NCBI RefSeq assembly: GCF_000153805.1
Contig: NZ_DS022298.1
Coordinates: 858,756-922,755, forward strand
Direction of reading: 5' to 3'
From: Synechococcus sp. BL107
GTDB taxonomy: Bacteria > Cyanobacteriota > Cyanobacteriia > PCC-6307 > Cyanobiaceae
Length of the DNA: 64,000 bases
Below are positions 45,274-52,670 of the stretch, one piece after another. Position 1 is the first letter of the stretch. Every line of letters starts with the position of its first letter. The notes beneath the pieces were generated by a model that had not been told where the DNA came from, made no database searches, and was given only the letters and a program-made list of their open reading frames with translations. Both the position numbers and the translations under genes were made by a program.

Positions 45274-46362
45274 TTAGCGTGTAGATGTTTTATTCCAATA
45301 AAAACCACCTTTTACAGTATTTTGATATGTTGGAAAGCAGCCATATCTATTCCCATTAGTTGATTTATACTTTTGTGCTCCAGAGTCCCCAAGGTCAGTT
45401 TTTCTGCCACAGGGTTGGTTTTTTATTTTGTTTCCATCATGAACTCTCACATCACGATGTTTGACTGATTCCGTGAGTGATTGAAGCACTGGTGTCTGCC
45501 ATTTTTTCTTCTCAACTTGTGTTGCACTACCGCTGCCAAAGCGATATTCAATGTTTCCTAAAACGCGGGTCTCAAATGCTTCGTCATAGGAAACCTTGAC
45601 GCCAAGCGTTAAACCATCCGTGATTTCATACGCCAGCTGAGCGAGCACACCAGAGCCATCATCTGCTGTGAGGTCATCGCCATGCTGGTAGTAATAACCA
45701 ATCGAGGCATCCCACTCAGGGGTGATTGCATAACCAACATCTAAGCCGTAGGTACTTAACGCACCACCGCGGTAACGGTCATTCAGGACCTGCTCAGTAT
45801 CTCCAATGGGGAAGAGCCCATAGGCATTGAAGTTCCAGGTCTCCGATACCGCTTCTAAACTCGCAGCAACCTGCTGAAAGAAGACATCCCGCTTACCTGT
45901 GACATCCACACCGGTATCAGCATTACCGGTATTCATCGGGCGGCTGTCATAACCAGCATTCACCCCAAACATCCAGGAGCGATCGTTATTCAGCCAGCGA
46001 TAACCAAGCCTTGATGAGGTGCTGATCGTTGTGCCAGCAACCTCTGTATTGACGATGCTGCTGTTGCCGCCGTAATCAGCAAAGTTGGCATTGAGCAGCA
46101 CATCAGCAAAGAAGACGCTGTTATCACCAACGAATAGAGGTAGGAACCCACCAATACCAGCTTGGTTTGGTGTACCTGCACCTTGCAGTGCACCCTGAAA
46201 CCCAATGGTTGGCTTGACCACATCCTTAAGACTGATGCTCATCACGCCACCGAGATCCTCTGCTGAGCTCTCTTGTGCAGTGGCAGGCAGCAGATCGAAG
46301 TTAGAGAGTGCCAGTGCAGCGATACCGCTCAGCGATAACGACAGGCGCAGGGAGCGCTGCAT
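45274..46362 (-). CDS. Inverse-autotransporter-like beta-barrel with variable tail, paralogue 2
   Basis: About 362 residues from the ATG at 46362 (MQRSLRLSLSLSG). Signal peptide ends near PATAQ; barrel signature SSRLGYRWLNNDRSWMFGVNAGYDSR; the closing strand YDEAFETRVLGNIEYRFG precedes the linker QSLTESVKHRDVRVHD. The tail after the junction is about 52 residues (two Cys, many Lys/Asn/Gly, ending NKTSTR) and unlike the other three. The barrel is close to paralogues 3 and 4. Last of three tandem minus-strand barrels and 137 bp upstream of the PqqD gene. Confidence 0.78.
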   Translation of the reverse strand: MQRSLRLSLSLSGIAALALSNFDLLPATAQESSAEDLGGVMSISLKDVVKPTIGFQGALQGAGTPNQAGIGGFLPLFVGDNSVFFADVLLNANFADYGGNSSIVNTEVAGTTISTSSRLGYRWLNNDRSWMFGVNAGYDSRPMNTGNADTGVDVTGKRDVFFQQVAASLEAVSETWNFNAYGLFPIGDTEQVLNDRYRGGALSTYGLDVGYAITPEWDASIGYYYQHGDDLTADDGSGVLAQLAYEITDGLTLGVKVSYDEAFETRVLGNIEYRFGSGSATQVEKKKWQTPVLQSLTESVKHRDVRVHDGNKIKNQPCGRKTDLGDSGAQKYKSTNGNRYGCFPTYQNTVKGGFYWNKTSTR

Positions 46363-46466
46363 TGGATACAACAACCAAGTATTCAGTACTTTTGTCTGAT
46401 TTTAGTGCTGATGCGAACTGCAGTAGTCAGTTTTAGCTTTGCTTCTTGGCGGTAACTAATAAAAAG

Positions 46467-46484
46467 CCCCGCCTTGCGACGGGG
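46467..46484 (-). terminator. Minus-strand terminator between barrels 3 and 2
   Basis: On the minus strand a C/G hairpin (ccccg and cgggg around tcgcaagg) is followed by ctttttatt. A similar hairpin lies upstream of each of the three minus-strand barrels (about 46467, 47740 and 49107), as part of a shared upstream block. Confidence 0.65.
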
Positions 46485-46547
46485 TGATATTTATTTAGTG
46501 CCAGATATTGGATTGCACTTAGGCATGATTAAGCAGTGATTAAAGAA

Positions 46548-46576
46548 ATAAAAAGCCCCTGCAATTGCAAGGGTTT
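46548..46576 (-). terminator. Weak terminator after the orphan tail
   Basis: On the minus strand cccttgcaattgcagggg is followed by ctttttattt, about 13 bases after the stop of the displaced tail. It is consistent with the original 3' end of this barrel gene. Confidence 0.4.
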
Positions 46577-46588
46577 TGGGAGTTATGG

Positions 46589-46645
46589 TCAGAGTTGAAG
46601 CACGCACCACGCACACGTGGTCCCACGCATCGATTTGTCGTGCAC
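46589..46645 (-). pseudogene. Displaced (orphan) C-terminal tail of barrel 3
   Basis: Downstream of the barrel 3 stop, the junction sequence gtgcacgac recurs twice more (minus strand; plus coordinates 46687-46695 and 46637-46645). From the second one an open frame reads VHDKSMRGTTCAWCVLQL and stop, a short Cys-containing tail like the others. It shares 13 bases with the active junction. It looks like a former tail pushed out of use when a new tail was acquired. Confidence 0.5.
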
Positions 46646-46655
46646 TCACGCTTAA

Positions 46656-47642
46656 TTAGCACACTAAAGAACACTTAGCTGTATGTGTCGTGCACTGACA
46701 TTCTTGTTCGTGTTTGTCGTGCACTCTCACATCTCTGTTCTTGGGTGATGCTGTTAACGCATTAATTGTTGGATTCTCCCACTTTTTCTTCTTAGCTGTT
46801 GCTGTACTTGGACCACCAAAGCGCACTTTAATATCAGCTGAAACTCTTGTATCAAATGCCTCGTCGTAGGAGATATTCACTCCTGCTGTGACGCCACTGG
46901 TCATTTCATAAGCCAAGCGTCCGAGTACGCCGGAACCATCTGCTTCTCCTAGGTCACCGCTTTGGTAGTAATAACCAACAGAAGCATTAACGGCTGGAGT
47001 GATGAAATAACCAATATCAAGCCCGTAGGTATCAAGCGAGCCGCCTTGATAAACGCTATTCAGCTGTTGCTCTGTATCACCAACAGGAACTAAGGCATAG
47101 GCATTGAAGTTCCAGCTATCAGAGACTGCTTCTGCATTAACTGCCACCTGCTGGAAGAAAGCACTCTTCTCTGTGCCGCTGACATTCACGCCTGTATCAG
47201 TTCCACCTGTATTCATCGGGCGGCTGTCATAGCCACCGTTAACGCCATACATCCAGCTGCGGTCGCTATTCAGCCAGCGATAACCAAGGCGCGTTGAGGT
47301 GCTGATCGTTGTGCCAGCAACTTCGGTATTGATGATGCTGCTGTAGCCGCCGTAATCAGCAAAGTTGGCATTGAGCAGCACATCAGCAAAGAACACGCTG
47401 TTCTCACCAACAGCAATTGGAAGGAATCCGCCAATACCGGCTTGATTCGGTGTTCCTGCTCCTTGCAATGCGCCTTGGAAACCCCAATTGAACTGAACAG
47501 CATCCTTGAGGTTGATCTCCATCACCCCCAGATCTTCTGCGCCACCTGCCTCTTGAGCAATGGCAGGCAGCAGAGCACTGTTAGAGAGTGCGACTGCGGC
47601 AGCTCCGCTCAGCGATAACGACAGGCGCAGAGAACGTTGCAT
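46656..47642 (-). CDS. Inverse-autotransporter-like beta-barrel with very short Cys-rich tail, paralogue 3
   Basis: About 328 residues from the ATG at 47642. Signal peptide cleaved near PAIAQ; barrel signature STRLGYRWLNSDRSWMYGVNGGYDSR; closing strand TRVSADIKVRFGG; linker NALTASPKNRDVRVHD. The tail is only 19 residues with five Cys (CQC, KC and the final VC). The barrel region resembles paralogue 1 (SADIKVRFGG) in the last strands and paralogues 2 and 4 in the first half, so it may be a mosaic. Confidence 0.78.
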   Translation of the reverse strand: MQRSLRLSLSLSGAAAVALSNSALLPAIAQEAGGAEDLGVMEINLKDAVQFNWGFQGALQGAGTPNQAGIGGFLPIAVGENSVFFADVLLNANFADYGGYSSIINTEVAGTTISTSTRLGYRWLNSDRSWMYGVNGGYDSRPMNTGGTDTGVNVSGTEKSAFFQQVAVNAEAVSDSWNFNAYALVPVGDTEQQLNSVYQGGSLDTYGLDIGYFITPAVNASVGYYYQSGDLGEADGSGVLGRLAYEMTSGVTAGVNISYDEAFDTRVSADIKVRFGGPSTATAKKKKWENPTINALTASPKNRDVRVHDKHEQECQCTTHTAKCSLVC

Positions 47643-47856
47643 TGATAAGGATGGATCTATTGAACGCACAATGCCTTGCTTTTACTGTTACTGCCCGCTG
47701 CAGTAGGCAGTAACAGCTTTGCTGCTATTCAGCAGGTAATAAAAAACCCCGCTCGTGGCGTAGCTAAATATTGATTAGTGCCAGGTATTGAACCGCCAAT
47801 GAGCTGCTTTTATGAGAGCTTTGATTAGATATTAGATCCCAGATGGGCCAGTACTT

Positions 47857-47925
47857 AAATGTCTACCCAGCCGTTAGCAACGATGATGGTATGTGTTGAT
47901 GCAAATGTCTACCCAGCCGTTAGCA
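47857..47925. repeat. Two 23-bp direct repeats at the end of barrel 4
   Basis: aaatgtctacccag...gttagca occurs at 47857-47879 and 47903-47925 (46-base pitch). The right copy encodes ANGWVDI near the C-terminus of the barrel 4 tail; the left copy begins at the stop codon and continues outside the gene. A local duplication created the present stop. Confidence 0.9.
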
Positions 47926-49007
47926 GTTGCATCAGGCGCGCCAGGGTCACAATGTATCGTGCTCGCCAAGGTTACTCCTCGGTCGTGGAAACGGGACAAA
48001 AAGCTCGATGGATTCCTGGAAGCGATTTGTTTACCATTGCGCAGACTAAACAATTTGCACTTCGCATCTGGATCTGCTGCATCATGAACGCGGATATTCC
48101 TGTTTTTAACGCTTTCAGATAACGCTTGAATGGTTGGCTTTTGCCATGCTTTTTTCTTGGTTTCTGCAGCTGAACTATTGCTACCAAAACGATACTCAAT
48201 GTTGCCTGAAACTCTAGTTTCAAAGGCTTCGTCATAGGAAACATTGATCCCAGCAGTTAAACCATCAGCGATCTGATAATCCAGCTCTACCTGCACGCCC
48301 GAACCATCTGCTTCTCCTAGATCACCGCTTTGGTAGTAGTAACCAATTGAGGCATTGAGATCTGGAGTGATTGCATAACCAACATCAAGACCATAGGTAT
48401 CAAGCGCCCCGCCGAAATAACGCGCATTGAGGCGCTGCTCTACATCACCAACAGGAACTAAGGCATAGGCATTGAAGTTCCAGGTATCAGAGACTGCTTC
48501 TAGACCTGCAGCGATCTGCTGAAAGAAAGCACTTTCCTTGTCGTAGAGCGTGACACCTGTTTCAGCATTACCTGTATTCATCGGGCGGGTGTCATAGCCG
48601 CCGTTCACGCCATACATCCAGGATCGGTCGCTATTCAGCCAGCGATAACCAAGCCTTGATGAGGTGCTGATCGTTGTGCCAGCAACCTCTGTATTGACGA
48701 TGCTGCTGTTGCCGCCGTAATCAGCAAAGTTGGCATTGAGCAGCACATCAGCAAAGAAGACACTGTTCTCACTTACAGCGATTGGCAGGAACCCGCCAAT
48801 GCCTGCTTGGTTTGGTGTTCCTGCTCCCTGCAGTGCGCCTTGAAAACCAATGGTGGGTTTGACGACATCAGCGAGGCTGATGCTCATCACCCCAAGATCA
48901 TCGGCGCTACCTACCTCTTGAGCAGTGGCAGGCAGCAGAGCGCCGTTAGAGAGTGCCAGTGCAGCAACACCGCTCAGCGATAACGACAGGCGGATGGAAC
49001 GCTGCAT
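47874..49007 (-). CDS. Inverse-autotransporter-like beta-barrel with variable tail, paralogue 4
   Basis: About 377 residues from the ATG at 49007 (MQRSIRLSLSLSG). Signal peptide cleaved near PATAQ; barrel signature SSRLGYRWLNSDRSWMYGVNGGYDTR; closing strand TRVSGNIEYRFGS; linker QALSESVKNRNIRVHD. It has the longest tail in the set, 67 residues with four Cys, ending THHRC-like (TYHHRC). First of the three minus-strand barrels. Inverse autotransporters hold a single passenger outside the barrel, so the tail is predicted to be surface-exposed. Confidence 0.78.
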   Translation of the reverse strand: MQRSIRLSLSLSGVAALALSNGALLPATAQEVGSADDLGVMSISLADVVKPTIGFQGALQGAGTPNQAGIGGFLPIAVSENSVFFADVLLNANFADYGGNSSIVNTEVAGTTISTSSRLGYRWLNSDRSWMYGVNGGYDTRPMNTGNAETGVTLYDKESAFFQQIAAGLEAVSDTWNFNAYALVPVGDVEQRLNARYFGGALDTYGLDVGYAITPDLNASIGYYYQSGDLGEADGSGVQVELDYQIADGLTAGINVSYDEAFETRVSGNIEYRFGSNSSAAETKKKAWQKPTIQALSESVKNRNIRVHDAADPDAKCKLFSLRNGKQIASRNPSSFLSRFHDRGVTLASTIHCDPGAPDATANGWVDICINTYHHRC

Positions 49008-49167
49008 TGAACACAACATTTAGAAGACAGCACTTTCATCTGCTTTTGCTGCTGATGCGGGCTGCAATAGGCAGTTTCAAATTTGCTTCTGAGCGATAAC
49101 TAATAAAAAAACCCGCCTTGCGACGGTACTGATGGATATTTAATCCTTTCCTTGAGGAGATAGTTCG

Positions 49168-49533
49168 CTATCTCCGCCCTCGTGGGCCTCGTTGCCCAGC
49201 AGTTGAGTTGATACCCAACCCCGTCATCCAGTCGAGCTGCTTAATGCATGCAACAACAGCTCCAGGATTCTTTTGTTGCTTCGCTTGACCAGCTGCGGAC
49301 ATCAGCGTCTGTATTGACCAAGCCAGCAGTTCAAGTCGATCAATCCCTGTTTCATCGACATCGTCCTTGATCTGACTCCAGGCACGCTTCATTAGCTCGT
49401 AACCCCGAGCCCTGCTGATCCCCCACTCCTTTCTGGCAAAAGCAAGACACTCGCTATTTGGAGTGCCGGCCAGGATCATTCCCTGGAGGGCATCGATGCG
49501 ATCAGAGGTCTCTGCTGCTGTTGCTCGTGCCAT
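49168..49533 (-). CDS. Small terminase-like / HTH protein at the island's right end
   Basis: 121 residues from the ATG at 49533. An N-terminal DNA-binding part (DRIDALQGMILAGTPNSECL followed by WGISRARGYELMKRAWSQI) resembles the helix-turn-helix of phage small terminase subunits. The C-terminal half is helical, suitable for oligomerisation. Satellites often carry a small terminase to redirect packaging by a helper phage. The assignment rests on shape only; a plain transcription factor is possible. Confidence 0.5.
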   Translation of the reverse strand: MARATAAETSDRIDALQGMILAGTPNSECLAFARKEWGISRARGYELMKRAWSQIKDDVDETGIDRLELLAWSIQTLMSAAGQAKQQKNPGAVVACIKQLDWMTGLGINSTAGQRGPRGRR

Positions 49534-49603
49534 GACCTCTCTCGTCGGAGAAAACCGCAAACCTGTTGGCGTGGCGGGCTTCTGAGACCCAACTCTAGGA
49601 CTA

Positions 49604-49625
49604 TTTGAGCACAGATTTGAGCACA
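49604..49625. promoter_or_regulatory. Paired TTTGAGCACA sites next to attR
   Basis: TTTGAGCACA at 49604-49613 and 49616-49625, 12-base pitch, 48 bases inside the att core. The same word with the same pitch lies near int (32929 and 32941). Proposed integrase arm sites. Confidence 0.65.
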
Positions 49626-49672
49626 AAAAATAAAAACGGATCTCAGCTGCTGCTAAGAACCCTTGCTGTAAC

Positions 49673-49720
49673 TAACGCCCCCTGTGTGATTCGAACACAC
49701 GACCGACTGCTTAGAAGGCA
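49673..49720. repeat. attR: right copy of the 48-bp core
   Basis: Identical to 32756-32803. It forms the 3' part (anticodon loop to acceptor) of the intact tRNA-Arg gene, whose 5' part continues to 49749 on the chromosome side. Confidence 0.9.
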
Positions 49721-49749
49721 GTTGCTCTATCCAGCTGAGCTAAGGGAGC
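49676..49749 (-). tRNA. tRNA-Arg (anticodon UCU)
   Basis: The minus-strand sequence begins GCTCCCTTAGCTCAGCTGGA and folds into a complete cloverleaf. The acceptor stem is GCTCCCT with AGGGGGC (one G-U pair), the anticodon loop is CTTCTAA with anticodon TCT, and the T loop is GTTCGAATC. The CCA end is not encoded. Its 3' half is the integration target of the island. Confidence 0.95.
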
Positions 49750-49837
49750 ATCCCGTTATTTTGGCAGTCCGGGCTGGAAGGCATGGGTGGATATCGGCCA
49801 TTGGCTTCTAAACTTGGTCACTGTGTAACAGCATTGG

Positions 49838-50608
49838 ATGGCAGCGCGTCGTCTTAGCGACAGCGAGAAGCAAGACCTTGTTGGCCGTTACAAGGCGGGG
49901 GAATCCACCGCAGCATTGGCTGAGTCATTTGGTTGTAGCCCAAATACGGTGAGCCGTACGGTGAAAGCTCTGTTGCCGCCTGAGGCTTACGCCGCATTGA
50001 AGGCCAGCCGTCAGAAGGGTGGAACAGCCGTCGCTGCGTCGCAACCCTTGCTTGAGATTCCACCGTTGGATGGTCCCTCAACTGTCGATCTCCCATCGGT
50101 TCAGATCGATACACCAGAGGCTTCTGCTGGAGAGTTCTCTGCGGAGGAGGCGAGCAACTTGGCGCTGGATGATGCCGCTGATTTTGCGGAGGTTTCGGAC
50201 GATTCGGGCACAGCGCTTGAGGAGCCCGCCCCCATGGACGTGTTCACAGAATTAGTGCCCTTGATCGGGGTTGCGGGATTAAGTGGATCGGCACCCATGG
50301 AAACGCAGCCGCTTAGCCCCGGTGTTCTCCCCGATAGTGTTTATATGTTGGTCGACAAGGTTGTTGAGTTAGATGCTCGCCCTTTGAGGGATTTTCCTGA
50401 ATTGGGTCCATTGGATACCGCTGATCAGGACCGTCAGGGTCTATTTCTCTTTGCCAATCCTCGGGCCGCGAAACGTCAGTGTGGTCGCAGCCAGCGTGTG
50501 ATCAAGGTGCCCGACACCACGGTGTTTGAGCGAACGAGTTCCTATTTGTTGAAACGAGGAATTACACGGCTTGTGATGGAGGGCACGGTGGTTGCCCTCG
50601 ATGCCTGA
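49838..50608 (+). CDS. HTH-domain protein of cyanobacteria
   Basis: 256 residues. Residues 5-45 are a helix-turn-helix of the transposase/resolvase type (KQDLVGRYKAGESTAALAESFG and SPNTVSRTVKALL). A long acidic, low-complexity middle follows, then a conserved-looking C-terminal domain with PRAAKRQCGRSQRVIKVPDTTVFERT. The whole is a cyanobacterial conserved hypothetical, possibly a regulator. It ends at 50608, abutting the convergent gene. Confidence 0.65.
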   Translation: MAARRLSDSEKQDLVGRYKAGESTAALAESFGCSPNTVSRTVKALLPPEAYAALKASRQKGGTAVAASQPLLEIPPLDGPSTVDLPSVQIDTPEASAGEFSAEEASNLALDDAADFAEVSDDSGTALEEPAPMDVFTELVPLIGVAGLSGSAPMETQPLSPGVLPDSVYMLVDKVVELDARPLRDFPELGPLDTADQDRQGLFLFANPRAAKRQCGRSQRVIKVPDTTVFERTSSYLLKRGITRLVMEGTVVALDA

Positions 50609-50851
50609 TTAAGGGTCGAGGTCGGTTTCTTGTTGCGCCGGCATCAGTACCGCGGCCACGCTTCCTCCACTGATGACGCCTAACACCAGCGAGATGCCAA
50701 CGAGAAATCCCGTTGGCAGTGGCACAAGTCGAACTTTTCCGATTTGAAGTTGATGACGCTGTTGCAGGTTTTGTGCGCCAAGGCAGAGCAGAAGCAGCAG
50801 CAGGGCGCTCCCTCCAAAACTCCAGATCAGTAGTCGTAAACGAGGCAGCAA
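50609..50851 (-). CDS. Small LapA-like two-helix membrane protein
   Basis: 80 residues with two hydrophobic helices (LLIWSFGGSALLLLLLCLG and LPTGFLVGISLVLGVISGG) joined by a basic beta-like stretch, and an acidic tail. It resembles LapA-domain proteins. It lies just after rsmI on the same strand. Confidence 0.5.
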   Translation of the reverse strand: MLPRLRLLIWSFGGSALLLLLLCLGAQNLQQRHQLQIGKVRLVPLPTGFLVGISLVLGVISGGSVAAVLMPAQQETDLDP

Positions 50852-50868
50852 AGAACCAAGGATTTTTT

Positions 50869-51729
50869 TTAGTCTGACGCGTCTTGGTGCAGCAATGCAT
50901 AAAGCCGGCGCCGTGAGAGCCCGGTCGTTGCGGCGAGTTGTCGTGCAGCATCGCTAGCACTCACTCCCTGCGCCATGAGCTGTTGCAGTTGTTCTATGAG
51001 CTCAGCGTCATTGAGGGCTGGTTTTGCGGTGGGTGGCGCACCTCCTAAGACCAAAGTGAATTCGCCCTGGGGGCGGGTTTGCTCGAAATGACTGAGAGCT
51101 GCTTCCACCGTGGGCCCCACTTGTTCTTCATGGCGTTTGGTGAGTTCTCGCGCCACTTGGATCGGACGATCGGAGCCGCAATAACTGGCGAGCTCGCCAA
51201 GCAACGTGATTAATCGATGCGGTGCTTCATAAAGCACGGTGGTGCGGTGTTCGCTTGAGAGCTGTTCCAGGCGCTGTCGTCGTTCTTTCCCCTTCGTGGG
51301 TAGAAAACCTTCAAAACAAAAGCGTCCACTGGGAAGTCCGCTGCTTACGAGAGCTGTTGTGGCCGCGCAAGGACCAGGAATACACAGCACGGGATGCCCC
51401 GCCTGTCGAGCAGCACTGGCCAGCTCTTCGCCGGGGTCGCTGATGCCTGGCAATCCCGCATCGCTGATCACCGCAAGACTTTGGCCTTCTGCCAATAGCT
51501 CCAGAAGTTGGGGCAATCGCGTACGAATGTTGTGCTGATGAAAGGAGAGTTTGCGTCCGCGGGCCTGGAGATTGCTCAGCAACTGTCCGCTATGGCGTGT
51601 GTCTTCACATGCGATGACATCTACCGTTGTTAAAAGGTGACTGGCCCGAGGGGAGAGGTCACCCAGATGACCGATCGGAGTACCGACGAGGTACAGGCTT
51701 CCGGCGGCTGGTTCATCCCGCTGCATCAC
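50869..51729 (-). CDS. rsmI: 16S rRNA (cytidine-1402 2'-O) methyltransferase RsmI
   Basis: 286 residues of the SAM-dependent tetrapyrrole-methylase-like fold: GSLYLVGTPIGHLGDLSPRA at the start, VIACEDTRHSGQLL, LAVISDAGLPGISDPGEEL and the block GLPSGRFCFEGFLP are diagnostic for RsmI. It methylates the ribose of C1402 in 16S rRNA to tune decoding. Divergent from the cysQ-like gene. Confidence 0.93.
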   Translation of the reverse strand: MMQRDEPAAGSLYLVGTPIGHLGDLSPRASHLLTTVDVIACEDTRHSGQLLSNLQARGRKLSFHQHNIRTRLPQLLELLAEGQSLAVISDAGLPGISDPGEELASAARQAGHPVLCIPGPCAATTALVSSGLPSGRFCFEGFLPTKGKERRQRLEQLSSEHRTTVLYEAPHRLITLLGELASYCGSDRPIQVARELTKRHEEQVGPTVEAALSHFEQTRPQGEFTLVLGGAPPTAKPALNDAELIEQLQQLMAQGVSASDAARQLAATTGLSRRRLYALLHQDASD

Positions 51730-51752
51730 AATGGCCTGCGCCCCTCTTAATC

Positions 51753-52670
51753 ATGATGTCCAACTCCGCCATTCTCCCTGCTGGGGTCAGCAAGGAAGCT
51801 TTGTTGACCGAGTTGAGACGCTTGAGCTGGGGTGCAGCCGACATTCTTCGTGCATACGCCCGTGGCGAACAGCCTCCCCATGGTTTTCCGAAAGCCTTAA
51901 GTGTCGATAACGGGGGCGAGGGGCCTGTTTCGGCGGCTGATCTGGCCGTGAACGAATGGCTCCTGGCGGGGTTGTCGGGGGCTTTTCCCGATGCTGGTTG
52001 GACTCTGCTAAGCGAGGAAACCGCCAAAGAGCAGCTCACCGAGGGAGAGCCTCTGCCCGCGGAATGGTTGTGGATCCTTGATCCGCTTGATGGCACCAAG
52101 GACTTTCTCCAAGGAACTGGGGAGTATGCGGTGCACCTCGCCTTGGTGCGGAGGAATCGGCCTGTTTTAGGCGTGGTGCTGTTACCCGAAGCCGATGAAC
52201 TCTGGCTTGGTCTTGTGGGCGACGATGCCTGGTGTGAAGACCGAGGGGGAACGCGTTCGCCTGTGCGCTTCAGCGAGCGCTCGGAGTTGTCCGACTTGCT
52301 TCTGGTGGCGAGCCGTAGTCATCGCGATGACCGGCTAGAGAAATTAATCGGTGAACTTCAACTCGGTGGCTCGAAGGCGGTTGGCAGTGTGGGCTGCAAG
52401 GTCGCCACGATTCTTCGTGGAGAAACCGATCTCTACATCTCCCTATCCGGGCGCAGTGCTCCAAAGGATTGGGATATGGCTGCACCGGAGGCTGTTTTGT
52501 TGGCGGCTGGTGGACGATTTACCCACGCTGACCTCGGCGACCTTACATACAACACAGGCGATGTTCGTCAGGCGGGCTGTTTGATCGCCAGCCATGGAAA
52601 AGCCCACGTCGCGCTTGGAGAGCGTGCGACGCGGGCGATGGCCGAGATTGATCCCGGCTTTCAGGTGTGA
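51753..52670 (+). CDS. cysQ: 3'(2'),5'-bisphosphate nucleotidase / inositol monophosphatase family
   Basis: About 305 residues from MMSNSAILP. Lithium-sensitive phosphatase motifs: metal site LLSEETAKE near residue 90, LWILDPLDGTKDFLQGTGEYAVHLALV, and the C-terminal KDWDMAAPEAVLLAAGG. CysQ-type enzymes clear 3'-phosphoadenosine 5'-phosphate left by PAPS-using reactions. The gene name is by family resemblance; an inositol or fructose-bisphosphatase role cannot be excluded. The frame opens upstream at 51627, but that would overlap rsmI. It converges exactly with pnp. Confidence 0.85.
   Translation: MMSNSAILPAGVSKEALLTELRRLSWGAADILRAYARGEQPPHGFPKALSVDNGGEGPVSAADLAVNEWLLAGLSGAFPDAGWTLLSEETAKEQLTEGEPLPAEWLWILDPLDGTKDFLQGTGEYAVHLALVRRNRPVLGVVLLPEADELWLGLVGDDAWCEDRGGTRSPVRFSERSELSDLLLVASRSHRDDRLEKLIGELQLGGSKAVGSVGCKVATILRGETDLYISLSGRSAPKDWDMAAPEAVLLAAGGRFTHADLGDLTYNTGDVRQAGCLIASHGKAHVALGERATRAMAEIDPGFQV

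Larger units (their letters stand above)
32756..49720. mobile_element. Integrated genomic island at tRNA-Arg(UCU), about 17 kb
   Basis: Bounded by exact 48-bp direct repeats (32756-32803 and 49673-49720); the right copy is the 3' part of an intact tRNA-Arg. The first gene inside is a tyrosine recombinase, followed by an excisionase-like gene and a replication-type ATPase. A candidate small terminase lies at the far end. The cargo is four beta-barrel proteins with variable tails, an HprK/sulfotransferase/acetyltransferase/PqqD set, a TPR lipoprotein, a HLIP and a GIY-YIG nuclease. No capsid, tail or portal genes are present, so it is not a complete prophage; a phage satellite or tycheposon-type element is the best fit. 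Confidence 0.85.

Noticed and set aside
46046-46223. Second-frame translations inside the barrel genes that look similar between paralogues
   Set aside because: They are shadows; the similarity follows from the conserved barrel coding frame.
37324-49007. Diversity-generating retroelement as cause of tail variability
   Set aside because: No reverse transcriptase or template repeat is visible; tails differ by wholesale replacement, not by adenine-targeted substitutions.
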